Origin: Hyphococcus sp.
Lineage (GTDB): Bacteria > Pseudomonadota > Alphaproteobacteria > Caulobacterales > Parvularculaceae
Assembly (NCBI GenBank): GCA_013002535.1
Contig: JABDJK010000017.1
Coordinates: 1-64,000, forward strand
Length of the DNA: 64,000 nt
Direction of reading: 5' to 3'
In this document: in pieces, positions 25,461-33,360 of the stretch
Layout of the letters: every line of letters starts with the position of its first letter
How positions within the stretch are numbered: the stretch's first letter is position 1
Made by a program: the position numbers and the translations under genes
Notes under the pieces: model-generated
Seen by the model: only the letters and a program-made list of their open reading frames with translations
Databases searched by the model: none
What the model was told of the DNA's origin: nothing

Positions 25461-26240
25461 ATGCCCGCCCTTAGCGCCGTCATCACCGGTTCAACCTCTG
25501 GTATTGGTCTTGGCATCGCCGAAGCGTTCGCCAAGGAAAACTGGAACGTGATGTTAAACGGGTTTGGCGACGCCGACGAGGTCGAAGCGGAGCGGAAACG
25601 CCTCGAAGAAATTGCCGGCGGCGACGTCCGTTATAATGGCGCTGACATGACCAAGCCCGCCGAAATTCGCATGCTCATGAAGGAAGCTGAGGATGCGTTC
25701 GGACAGATCGATGTGCTCGTCAATAACGCAGGCATTCAGCATGTGGCGTCGATTGAAGAATTTCCGGAGGGAAAACTCGACGCGATTATCGCAATCAATC
25801 TCGTTTCCGCTTTTCACACGACGAAAGCCGTGATGGCAGCGATGAAGTCGCGCGGCTTCGGACGCATCATCAATGTTGCATCTGCTCATGGCCTTGTCGC
25901 GTCACCGTTCAAATCGGCTTATGTGGCGGCCAAACACGGTATTGTCGGCTTCACCAAAACCATTGCGCTGGAAGGCGCGGAACATGGCGTCACGTGCAAT
26001 GCGATATGTCCCGGATATGTAAAAACGCCGCTGGTTGAAAACCAGATCGCCGACACCGCGAAAGCGCGCGGCATCAGCGAGGAAGATGTCGTCAAAAAGG
26101 TGATGCTAGAAGCGCAACCGACAAAAGAATTCGTCACTGTCAAACAAATTGGCGCGCTCGCCGTTTTCCTGTGCTCGGAAAACGCTGCACAGATCACTGG
26201 CGCCGCGCACCAGATCGATGGCGGCTGGGTCGCGAAATGA
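25461..26240 (+). CDS. 3-hydroxybutyrate dehydrogenase (SDR family)
   Basis: NAD-dependent oxidation of (R)-3-hydroxybutyrate to acetoacetate, a step in polyhydroxybutyrate or ketone-body use. The 259-residue short-chain dehydrogenase has the cofactor motif TGSTSGIGLGIA, NNAGIQH, and the catalytic Ser/Tyr/Lys seen as NVASAHG...SAYVAAKHG. The substrate-specific segment is CPGYVKTPLVENQI with QPTKEFVTVKQIGAL, typical of BdhA. ATG 25461 has a good AAAGGAAC site. The next gene is a patatin-like lipase, a common partner. Confidence 0.93.
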   Translation: MPALSAVITGSTSGIGLGIAEAFAKENWNVMLNGFGDADEVEAERKRLEEIAGGDVRYNGADMTKPAEIRMLMKEAEDAFGQIDVLVNNAGIQHVASIEEFPEGKLDAIIAINLVSAFHTTKAVMAAMKSRGFGRIINVASAHGLVASPFKSAYVAAKHGIVGFTKTIALEGAEHGVTCNAICPGYVKTPLVENQIADTAKARGISEEDVVKKVMLEAQPTKEFVTVKQIGALAVFLCSENAAQITGAAHQIDGGWVAK

Positions 26241-26274
26241 CGAAAACGTTTTCGCCCTTCGTGACACAAATTCC

Positions 26275-26340
26275 TTCATCCTGAGGGGCCCGCAGCGCCG
26301 TCATAAAGGACAAGAGAGATTTTGTTCCTCAGGGTGAAGA
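26275..26340. repeat. Imperfect palindromic repeat between bdh and patatin genes
   Basis: TTCATCCTGAGG near 26276 is mirrored by CCTCAGGGTGAAG near 26325, one mismatch, with about 35 bases between. This resembles the dispersed CCTCATCCTGAGG family common in alphaproteobacterial intergenic DNA. It may fold as a long stem in the transcript. Confidence 0.45.
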
Positions 26341-26356
26341 CCGAGGAGTGCGGATA

Positions 26357-27391
26357 ATGAAAAAAAAATCGCCAAGAAAGATTAATCTCGCCTTTCAGGG
26401 CGGCGGTTCGCATGGCGCGGTCACCTGGGGCGTTGCCGATCGCCTGCTCGAAGACGGCCATCTTCAAATTGACGCCATTTCTGGCACCAGCGCCGGCGCC
26501 GTTAACGCAGCTGCTGTCGCTTACGGTTTGCACATAGGCGGATGTGACGGCGCGAAGGAATCGCTCGATCAGCTCTGGCGCACCATCAGCGAAAAGGGAA
26601 AAATATTCAGCCCTGTGCGTGGCAATCCGTTTGCTTCGCTATTTGGTGGCGAAGATTATATGAATGCAGTCACCTATCAAATGTTTGACGCCATGACGCG
26701 AACATTTTCGCCCTATCAGCTGAACCCCCTTGGTTTTAATCCTCTGCGGGAAGTTTTGGAAGAATGCATCGATTTTGAAAGTTTACGCCATTGCGATGTA
26801 ACGAAGCTCTTTTTGTCGGCAACCAACGTAAAAAGCGGAAAAGTCCATGTGTTCGAAACCGGGGAAGTCTCCGCCGATGTCGTTCTGGCCTCGGCATGCC
26901 TCCCATTTTTGTTTCAGGCAATCGAGATCGACGGCGAGCACTATTGGGACGGCGGTTATATGGGTAACCCTGTCCTTTTTCCGTTTTTCTATGAGGCTGA
27001 GAGCCAAGATATTGTTATTGTTCACGTCAATCCGATTGAGCGTGATGAAGTTCCGAAAACGTCGTCGGAAATCATGAACCGCGTTAACGAGATCAGCTTC
27101 AATTCATCGCTGATGCGCGAATTGCGCGCCGTCAATTTCGTGCACAGGCTGCTTGACGATGGCTGGCTAAAAGATGAATACCGCGACCGCCTGCGCGATA
27201 TTCGCATTCACTCCATTCGCTCCGATAATGCGCTCGTCGATTACACGATCTCCAGCAAATTTCGGACAGACTGGACGTTCCTCACCGAGCTCCGCGACAA
27301 AGGCCGAGCGATCGCGGACGAATGGCTCGGCGGGAATTTCCATTCGATTGGAAAAAAATCATCGGTCGATTTAAAAGAAATGTTTGACTAG
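26357..27391 (+). CDS. Patatin-like phospholipase
   Basis: Serine lipid acyl hydrolase with a Ser-Asp dyad. The 344-aa protein shows the oxyanion glycines AFQGGGSHGAVTWG, the nucleophile elbow SGTSAGAVNAAAV (GxSxG) and the catalytic aspartate in WDGGYMGNPVLFPF (DGG). The GAGGAG site favours ATG 26357. The adjacent 3-hydroxybutyrate dehydrogenase hints at a role with storage polymer or membrane lipid turnover (inference). Its end overlaps the receptor gene on the other strand by four bases. Confidence 0.92.
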   Translation: MKKKSPRKINLAFQGGGSHGAVTWGVADRLLEDGHLQIDAISGTSAGAVNAAAVAYGLHIGGCDGAKESLDQLWRTISEKGKIFSPVRGNPFASLFGGEDYMNAVTYQMFDAMTRTFSPYQLNPLGFNPLREVLEECIDFESLRHCDVTKLFLSATNVKSGKVHVFETGEVSADVVLASACLPFLFQAIEIDGEHYWDGGYMGNPVLFPFFYEAESQDIVIVHVNPIERDEVPKTSSEIMNRVNEISFNSSLMRELRAVNFVHRLLDDGWLKDEYRDRLRDIRIHSIRSDNALVDYTISSKFRTDWTFLTELRDKGRAIADEWLGGNFHSIGKKSSVDLKEMFD

Positions 27392-29472
27392 AACGCCCCT
27401 CGAAAGGTCAGTTTCACATTTCGGCCCGGCAATGGCGCGACATCCTTCAGAAATGAAGTATGCAACCTCGCCTCCTCATTGGTGACATTGTCAGCGCGCA
27501 ATTGCACAGACAACCCATGGTCTTCGCCGCCGGGGCGCCAGGTCGCCGCGAGATTTACCAATGTATATCCGTCGGTCGGCAATTCGTCGGCTGCAACGCG
27601 GGATTGCTCCGCCGCTATTTCTACCTCGCCGCGAATATCAAAATGCGATGACGTCGCTTCCAGGCCGAGAATGGTGCGCAAGGGCGGGATACGCGGAATA
27701 TCGCCGCCGCCGCCTTTGAAATTCGCGCGAACAAAATCGACCTGTGCGTCAGCGGCAACATCAAAAGACGCAATTGAAAAGAGGTCCGCATCGGCCTCGG
27801 CTTCAAATCCCTTGAAAACTGCATCGCGCGCCAGAAATTCGAACACCGGCAACTCATCTTCTTCTTCGCCATTTGGAATAAGCGCAATGAAATCGTTATA
27901 ATCAGCATAGAAGCCGTTCAACGTGAGCTCTAATGGGCCCGCCTCGCCGTGGAGCGTTGCTTCAATTCCTAGAGCCGTTTCCTTGCCGAGTGTTGGGTCG
28001 CCAATTTCGAATGCATTGGTCGCAAGATGCGGTCCATTGGAGAACAATTCCTCCGGCGCCGGCGCGCGTTCAGTTCGCAAAACGTTCAACCCAAGAAATA
28101 GGTTTTCGTTTGGCTCATAACCAACACCGCCGGAGACGCTGAACGCATCAAAGTCACGCGAAAGGCTCACCGTTCTCGCTTCGGTCGAAGTATGCTCATA
28201 ACGGCCGGCAAGTTGAAAGTGGAACGGTCCTGTTTCGTATTCACGCACGGTGAAGACGCCAAACTGGTCCGTGATATTCGGCGGCGTGAAGGCTTCATCG
28301 CCAATCGCTTCAAAATCGCGATGTTTGAACTGAAAACCAGAGGCGCCGCGAAAATCGCCGAATTCCTTTTCGATAAGTTCAATGCGGCCCTCATAGCCTT
28401 CATTCTTGAAGGTCGTGCCAATTTCAGCGCCCTCCAATTCGCGGTGAATATAGTCGGCGTACCCAAACCGAACTTTCACCGTTTCGAAAATCATGAACGG
28501 CTTGTTGATTTCGCCCATGAGATCGAGCCGCTCCTGCTCCAAGTCGATGCGAACAGTCTCTTCTTCCTCTTCGCCCTCTTCTTCTTCTCCTTCCTCTTCC
28601 TCATGATGGTGACCACCGCCCGGAACGCCATAATTTGATCTGACGATTTTGCCTGAAATACCGAAGAAGCCATCTTCGAAGACAAGCGATCCGCCGAGCG
28701 ATCCGCCTTTTGTTTCGAAATCAGAATTTTCAACAATTCCGAACGTTTCTTCTTCCTCATCATGCTCTTCGCTTTCTTCTTCCTCCAACGCGCGAAGCGC
28801 CGCGGACTCAGCGAAGCCTGGAATATTGTAATCATCGGTAGAACGATAAAATCCGTCGGCGTGCAGCACGAAATTTGCGTTGCCAACTTTTCCGAAATCA
28901 GCGTCAAAGCCGCCTGCGGCCTCAACCGAGTCGTCGACCGATCCGATGCTGGTGCGAAGCGCGCCGTCAACGCCGCCTTCGGGAACATTGTCGGGTATGC
29001 GTCCGTCAAAGACATTGACGACGCCGCCCGCGGCAGAGCTGCCGTAATAAAGCGTCGCCGCGCCGCGTACGATTTCAATACGTTCCGCTGTCGCCGGCTC
29101 AACGGCAACCGCGTGATCGTCACTGACCGCAGACGCGTCAATCGAGCCTATCCCCGCATCAAGAACGCTGATGCGATCGCCCGAAAGCCCGCGTATCACA
29201 GGACGGCTCGCAGCCGGTCCAAAGAAGGTAGCGGAGATTCCGGGCTCGCGACGCAACAATTGACCGAGTGACGCCTCGCCCATGGTCGCCAGCTCCTCTT
29301 CGGTGAGAACAGACGCGGCGATAATTGATTCATGCTCGGGGTGCGCGATGGGCGAACTCGTTACGATGATTTCGTCATCGGCGTGTTTATGATCTTCATC
29401 CTGCGCGTTGGCAGATAGCGGGGCGAGAACCGCAAGACTTGCAGCGCTCAGCAATAAATTTCTGGTGTTCAC
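27388..29472 (-). CDS. ZnuD-like TonB-dependent outer-membrane receptor (probable zinc/metal uptake)
   Basis: Active outer-membrane metal importer. The protein has about 694 aa. The signal peptide is NLLLSAASLAVLAPLSANAQ. The TonB-box/plug region includes DEIIVTSSPI, LRREPGISATFFGPAASRPVIRG (plug) and YYGSSAAGGVVNVFDGRIP. Then comes a 22-strand barrel ending NVKLTFRGAF. Two extracellular loops are strongly acidic and histidine-bearing: EEEESEEHDEEEE (about residues 230-245) and a GGGHHH segment followed by a long Glu-run (about residues 285-305). This fits a metal sponge as in ZnuD. GTG 29472 starts directly at the signal peptide; ATG 29505 is possible. Confidence 0.88.
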   Translation of the reverse strand: MNTRNLLLSAASLAVLAPLSANAQDEDHKHADDEIIVTSSPIAHPEHESIIAASVLTEEELATMGEASLGQLLRREPGISATFFGPAASRPVIRGLSGDRISVLDAGIGSIDASAVSDDHAVAVEPATAERIEIVRGAATLYYGSSAAGGVVNVFDGRIPDNVPEGGVDGALRTSIGSVDDSVEAAGGFDADFGKVGNANFVLHADGFYRSTDDYNIPGFAESAALRALEEEESEEHDEEEETFGIVENSDFETKGGSLGGSLVFEDGFFGISGKIVRSNYGVPGGGHHHEEEEGEEEEGEEEEETVRIDLEQERLDLMGEINKPFMIFETVKVRFGYADYIHRELEGAEIGTTFKNEGYEGRIELIEKEFGDFRGASGFQFKHRDFEAIGDEAFTPPNITDQFGVFTVREYETGPFHFQLAGRYEHTSTEARTVSLSRDFDAFSVSGGVGYEPNENLFLGLNVLRTERAPAPEELFSNGPHLATNAFEIGDPTLGKETALGIEATLHGEAGPLELTLNGFYADYNDFIALIPNGEEEDELPVFEFLARDAVFKGFEAEADADLFSIASFDVAADAQVDFVRANFKGGGGDIPRIPPLRTILGLEATSSHFDIRGEVEIAAEQSRVAADELPTDGYTLVNLAATWRPGGEDHGLSVQLRADNVTNEEARLHTSFLKDVAPLPGRNVKLTFRGAF

Positions 29473-29552
29473 GTTTCCATTCCTTGACCGGTTGACGCGG
29501 CGCATTCAAAGAACGCTGCCGGACAAATTCGAATTTCAAGATTAATTTCGAA

Positions 29553-29879
29553 TTACCGGAAAGGAGGAGCGCGTGAGCGATAGCTCGCGACAGCCAAAGG
29601 AGCGGCGCTGGATGATTCAATTGTAGTTACGTCGGATGAAACAGAAGGCGAGATGCATTGGTAATCGCCGCCAGCCAAGGCATCGTCATCGTCGAGGCCG
29701 ACAACGCCAGCAAATACACAAGCATACCCGTCATGACGGTGTTCTGCATCGCCGTATTTCGCAGTGTGCGCGAGCGCGGCTGACTGCGCAGCGACGAATA
29801 AGACGCCGCCAAGCAGCGCCGCCCATAGCATTGGACCGGCCGATCTTATCGCCATTAATCGTTTCATAATTGCGGCCAT
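29553..29879 (-). CDS. Small exported DUF2946-like protein beside the metal receptor
   Basis: A 108-aa product with a signal peptide or anchor (PMLWAALLGGVLFVAAQSAALA), a histidine-bearing stretch (HTAKYGDAEHRH), two spaced cysteines (YACVFAG and DYQCISP) and a C-terminal YRSRAPPF. The layout resembles DUF2946-type proteins found next to metal-responsive TonB receptors. It is upstream of the receptor on the same strand, with an 80-base gap. Possible starts are 29879 or 29867 (MKRLMAIRS). Its role in metal handling is inferred from context. Confidence 0.65.
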   Translation of the reverse strand: MAAIMKRLMAIRSAGPMLWAALLGGVLFVAAQSAALAHTAKYGDAEHRHDGYACVFAGVVGLDDDDALAGGDYQCISPSVSSDVTTIESSSAAPLAVASYRSRAPPFR

Positions 29880-29883
29880 ACAC

Positions 29884-29917
29884 TGTGATTATGTCACAAT
29901 TTTGGCAGTCCTGTCCA
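29884..29917 (-). promoter_or_regulatory. Promoter with palindromic operator upstream of the metal-receptor cassette
   Basis: On the minus strand: -35 TGGACA (29917-29912), an 18-base spacer and -10 CATAAT (29893-29888). A 15-base palindrome TGTGATTATGTCACA (29884-29898) lies exactly over the -10. The message would start only a few bases before ATG 29879, so it may be leaderless. A metal-sensing repressor such as Zur or Fur would be the natural ligand, but the palindrome is not a clear match to either. Confidence 0.5.
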
Positions 29918-29940
29918 GCAGAGTGCGCTGAGTTTTGTGA

Positions 29941-29992
29941 AATGCGCCGCTGTTAAGGCGCACTCGTCGGTCATCCTGAATTTAATTCAGGA
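29941..29992. repeat. Two short palindromes in the yacG/receptor gap
   Basis: ATGCGCC-gctgttaa-GGCGCAC (about 29941-29963) and TCCTGAATTTAATTCAGGA (about 29973-29992) are inverted repeats. The second belongs to the common TCATCCTGAATTTAATTCAGG type of dispersed repeat. I see no gene between 29880 and 30084. Confidence 0.45.
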
Positions 29993-30084
29993 ACGAACAA
30001 AAATCGTATGGCGCACTGTGTGAGCTATTTGGGTGTTCGATCCCAACTTTGGTCGGCGTGATCAGATGAGATATTCCCAGCGGC

Positions 30085-30288
30085 TCAACCATTCCCCTCA
30101 TCCAACTCAACGCCCTCGCTGTCGTCTTCCGCGGCCGGCACCGTATAGCCTGCAGTCAACCAGCGATTGAGATCGACGTCGGCGCAACGTTTAGAGCAAA
30201 ACGGTTTGTAATCATCCGCACTCGTCTTTTTACAGACCGGGCATGCGTTTTTCTTGGCATGTGAGTTATCGTTGCTGATCGATGGCAA
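30085..30288 (-). CDS. yacG: DNA gyrase inhibitor YacG
   Basis: A small zinc-ribbon protein (67 aa) that binds GyrB and blocks DNA binding in E. coli. The four zinc cysteines are C16, C19, C31 and C35 (ACPVCKKT...PFCSKRCADVDLNRWL). DLNRWLTAGYTVP is the conserved core, followed by an acidic tail. It overlaps the end of the RNase E/G gene by 23 bases, so the two are coupled. Confidence 0.94.
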   Translation of the reverse strand: MPSISNDNSHAKKNACPVCKKTSADDYKPFCSKRCADVDLNRWLTAGYTVPAAEDDSEGVELDEGNG

Positions 30289-31414
30289 AGTCCCGCTCCG
30301 TTAGTTTGTCGTTTTTCGCAAAGGATAGCCGCGCGCCGTATCGCTCAACTATTCTATCACGCCACTGCGCATTTTTTGCAAAGTGCGCGAAAAGACCTTC
30401 GCCCGCTGAAATCTCAACATTTGCAGTTGGCGATGCGCGTAAGGCAGATTCCATTCGGGAAATTGCTGTTTTCGCTTGCCAGTCTAACGTGAATTGCCGC
30501 GCGCCGAAGGGATCACCCGGCACGCGCTCCGTTGCCCGCTCTAACAGTGATGCCTCAATTCGCGGACGAATAAACGTAAACAGTCCCGACTTTGTCCAGT
30601 GCGCCTTTTGAATCTCTGGCGCATGCTTTTTCAAGATGCTCGTCAACTCGTTACGTACGCTCTCTGGCGCCGGCAAAAAGTCGACGGCGATCTGCCCACC
30701 GATATTTCGTAGCGCCAAAGCCTGACCGATAGCCCGCGCCGCCGCCAAGTTAATGCGTTTATTAAGCGCGGCATCGGACGGCCCGCCCGCTTGGCGCACA
30801 TCCACGTCGATCGCAGTCAACGCTTCCGCCTCGTCAATAACCACGCCGCCGCCGCCGCCGGGCAGCAAAATTTCCCGGTTTGACGCCTCTTCCAAAGCGG
30901 CTTCCGCACCAAACTTCTCAAAAAGGTTCTGATTGTCGTGAATGATTTCAACATTTAATTGCTGGCGGATTTCTGTAGCCGCGGCGCCTTGGTCAACAAT
31001 GATCTCATTGACTGCGCCTTCAAAAAATTCACAGACTTCTCTATAAACGTTTACAGCTTCGAACGGACCGATGTCCGTCGGCGCATCCTCGATCAATTTC
31101 ACAAGTGCGCCTTTCTCACCGACGGCGGCCCGTTTGATTTCTACTGCGATAGGTTTCCCCTCATGCAATTCGCCCGTGGATTGAGACAAATTTAAAAACG
31201 CCGGCTTTGTACTTCCAACATCGATAAACGCCGCCTTCAGTGCTTTATCAATTTTCGTAACCCGCCCGCCGAACTTTTGACCAACACATGGCGTGGCCAG
31301 CTGTTCATCACCAACTGCGGGGCCAAACCAAAACCTACGCACCTCATCTTTGATAATGATCGCTGCGCGGGTCATCGCCGCGCCGAATTCGACGATGCCA
31401 GTTTTCTCTGTCAC
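30266..31414 (-). CDS. Ribonuclease E/G family protein
   Basis: Endoribonuclease of the RNase G/E type, short form (382 aa). The N-terminal half has FGGRVTKIDKALKAAFIDVGSTKPAFLNL (S1-like fold). The catalytic aspartates are in LTAIDVDVRQ and GGQIAVDFLP. The Zn-link cysteines and the C-terminal scaffold domain of RNase E are absent. The start is GTG 31414, overlapping the maf stop as GTGA; a longer ORF start is within maf. Together maf, this gene and yacG form a tight run. The family is known to process 16S rRNA or mRNA; the exact role of the short form is unknown. Confidence 0.88.
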   Translation of the reverse strand: MTEKTGIVEFGAAMTRAAIIIKDEVRRFWFGPAVGDEQLATPCVGQKFGGRVTKIDKALKAAFIDVGSTKPAFLNLSQSTGELHEGKPIAVEIKRAAVGEKGALVKLIEDAPTDIGPFEAVNVYREVCEFFEGAVNEIIVDQGAAATEIRQQLNVEIIHDNQNLFEKFGAEAALEEASNREILLPGGGGGVVIDEAEALTAIDVDVRQAGGPSDAALNKRINLAAARAIGQALALRNIGGQIAVDFLPAPESVRNELTSILKKHAPEIQKAHWTKSGLFTFIRPRIEASLLERATERVPGDPFGARQFTLDWQAKTAISRMESALRASPTANVEISAGEGLFAHFAKNAQWRDRIVERYGARLSFAKNDKLTERDFAIDQQR

Positions 31415-31989
31415 TTTATAACGCCGGCGCCGCGCAATAAATTCGCCGTTTCGTAAAGCGGCAAACCAACGACGTTGGAGTAAGAACCGGTGAGCGAAAC
31501 GATGTGTTTTTCGAACAACCCCTGGATGGCGTAGCCTCCCGCCTTGCCGTTCCATTCGCCGCACTCGATATATTCATCCATGGCATACTTATCGAGCCGG
31601 CGCACTTTGACCCGCGTTTCAACGATGCGTGCAGCTGTAGCGCCATTACTCCCGATCAAGGCGACGCCAGTGAGGACACGATGGGCGCACCCACTCATCA
31701 ACATCAGGCACGCGCGCGCGGATTGCTCATCGTCTGTTTTCGGCAAAATGCGCCGCCCGCAGGCGACAGTCGTATCCGCGGCGAGAATGATCGAGCCTTC
31801 GTGCTTTGCTGCGATGGCTGCGGCTTTCTCCTGCGAAATGCGCCCAACATAGTCGCGCGGAATTTCACCGCGCATTGGCGTTTCATCGAGATCTGCTGGA
31901 ATGATTTTGGCCGGCTTAACGCCGATCTGCGCGAGAAGGGCGCGGCGGCGCGGACTGGCGCTGGCGAGGATGAACGGCGCGCCAGACAT
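31411..31989 (-). CDS. maf: Maf family nucleotide pyrophosphatase
   Basis: Hydrolyses non-canonical or canonical NTPs, a house-cleaning function also linked to division arrest. The 192-residue protein shows FILASASPRRRALLAQIG at the N-terminus, DETPMRGEIPRDYVGRISQEKAAA, AADTTVACG and the C-terminal GGYAIQGLFEKHIVSLTGSYSNVVGLPL. It follows infA by 10 bases and couples to the RNase gene. Confidence 0.95.
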   Translation of the reverse strand: MSGAPFILASASPRRRALLAQIGVKPAKIIPADLDETPMRGEIPRDYVGRISQEKAAAIAAKHEGSIILAADTTVACGRRILPKTDDEQSARACLMLMSGCAHRVLTGVALIGSNGATAARIVETRVKVRRLDKYAMDEYIECGEWNGKAGGYAIQGLFEKHIVSLTGSYSNVVGLPLYETANLLRGAGVIK

Positions 31990-31999
31990 TAATGGCGAA

Positions 32000-32218
32000 T
32001 TACTTAAAGCGGTAAGTGATACGACCTTTGGTAAGGTCGTACGGTGTCATTTCGACAAGCACCTTGTCACCGGCCAGAACACGGATGCGGTTCTTACGCA
32101 TCTTGCCTGCGGTGTGCGCAATAATTTCGTGGTCGTTTTCAAGCTTCACGCGGAATGTTGCGTTGGGCAACAATTCCTCAACGGTGCCTTCAAACTCAAG
32201 TAATTCTTCTTTCGCCAT
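32000..32218 (-). CDS. infA: Translation initiation factor IF-1
   Basis: The 72-aa OB-fold protein that blocks the ribosomal A site during initiation. It begins [19 protein letters not shown] and contains [26 protein letters not shown] followed by [17 protein letters not shown]. Nearly every residue fits the family. It lies between the LMW phosphatase and maf, the normal alphaproteobacterial order. Confidence 0.98.
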   Translation of the reverse strand: MAKEELLEFEGTVEELLPNATFRVKLENDHEIIAHTAGKMRKNRIRVLAGDKVLVEMTPYDLTKGRITYRFK

Positions 32219-32302
32219 TCGCTCCTCAATTTCAACGCAGGTTGGGATACACCCGCGAAGCGGCTGTTTGCGGCGGGAACATGGTGGCGTACGCGGATAA
32301 AA

Positions 32303-32728
32303 TCAAGGCTTTTCATGGAATTCGGGAAATCTATCCGCAAGCCGGTTTGCAAGCTCATTCCTGACATTGCGATAGCTTTCGAGAATAGCATCACGGCCGC
32401 CACGTTCTTCAGACGGATTTTCGATGTCCCAGAATTCAATACCGTCGTGGGGCAGGAATTTGCGCGCCTCAATCGCGGCTTCCGGCGTCAGCGCAATGAC
32501 CGTGTCAAACTTCGATATATCAATTGAAGACAGTTCCTTTGGTTCATGCAAATCCATAGAAACGCCAAGCTCTTTCATGACAATTTCGACAAACGGATCG
32601 AGCCCGCCCTCATAAATGCCGGCTGAGTCGGTTGCGAATTCGCCGTTCCCATTCAGGCGCAGGAGCGCCGCTGCCATGGGCGAGCGCACAGAATTCATAT
32701 TGCATAGAAACAGTATCGATTTCTTCAT
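32303..32728 (-). CDS. Low-molecular-weight protein-tyrosine phosphatase family protein
   Basis: A 141-aa LMW phosphatase fold. The P-loop CX5R is CNMNSVR (C9-R15), followed by SPMAAALLR. The general-acid region is DIENPSEERGG (about residue 101). It could act on phosphotyrosine or, as relatives do, on arsenate; the P-loop does not decide this. It starts 6 bases after UPF0262 ends and precedes infA. Confidence 0.87.
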   Translation of the reverse strand: MKKSILFLCNMNSVRSPMAAALLRLNGNGEFATDSAGIYEGGLDPFVEIVMKELGVSMDLHEPKELSSIDISKFDTVIALTPEAAIEARKFLPHDGIEFWDIENPSEERGGRDAILESYRNVRNELANRLADRFPEFHEKP

Positions 32729-32733
32729 GGCGC

Positions 32734-33222
32734 CTAACGCATGTGAAAGCTGCAGATCAGGGTGAAAAGTCTTCGCGCAGTATTCTGGTCAAGTTCAATT
32801 TTGTCGGTGAGGCGCTCCTGGAGAATTTCCGAGCCTTCATTATGCATCGCCCGGCGCGCCATATCCATGGTTTCGATTTGCGCCGGCGCCGCGTTCCTGA
32901 TCGCCTCATAGTAACTTTCGCAAAGCATAAAATAGTCTTTGATGATCTTGCGGAATGGCGTCATTGAAAGATGAACCTGCCCTAATTGTTCACCGCCTTC
33001 TCGTTTCACATCAAACACGAGGCGTCGTTCTACGTTCGATAAGGCGAGTTCAAACGGCCCATCGCCGGCGCCATTGGGGCAGAAATAATTCTCGTCGAGC
33101 AGGTCGTAGATAGCGACTTTCCGTTCGTGCTCTATATCAGCGGTTGCTGGCGCAAGAGAGCGCTCATCAAGATCTATCTTGATGATGCGGTTCCTGTTCT
33201 CGCTTTCAGCGTCGTCGCCCAT
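32734..33222 (-). CDS. UPF0262 family protein
   Basis: A 162-aa conserved alphaproteobacterial protein of unknown function. It begins MGDDAESENRNRIIKIDLDE, then HERKVAIYDLLDENYF, LALSNVERRLVFDV and SMTPFRKIIKDYFMLCESYYEAIR. No signal or membrane segment. It is usually found between hisD and the LMW phosphatase; hisD is absent here. Confidence 0.92.
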   Translation of the reverse strand: MGDDAESENRNRIIKIDLDERSLAPATADIEHERKVAIYDLLDENYFCPNGAGDGPFELALSNVERRLVFDVKREGGEQLGQVHLSMTPFRKIIKDYFMLCESYYEAIRNAAPAQIETMDMARRAMHNEGSEILQERLTDKIELDQNTARRLFTLICSFHMR

Positions 33223-33360
33223 CGAATTCCTTTCGCCCGACTAACATGCGAGCGAACATTAAAGCGCGGTTATGAATCGGCTGCATAACCCTTAGCCGTT
33301 CACGAATCACGCAATATCATCGTTTGTCCATTCCGCATATTCGCCGCAGGGGTCGTATCC

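Noticed and set aside
28540-28790. Glu-rich low-complexity stretches in the receptor taken as possible repeat expansion or error
   Set aside because: The frame stays open and the stretches fall where extracellular loops are expected; metal-binding loops explain them.
28491-29141. 216-codon minus-strand ORF inside the TonB receptor
   Set aside because: Out-of-frame reading of the receptor with lysine/arginine runs produced by its acidic codons.
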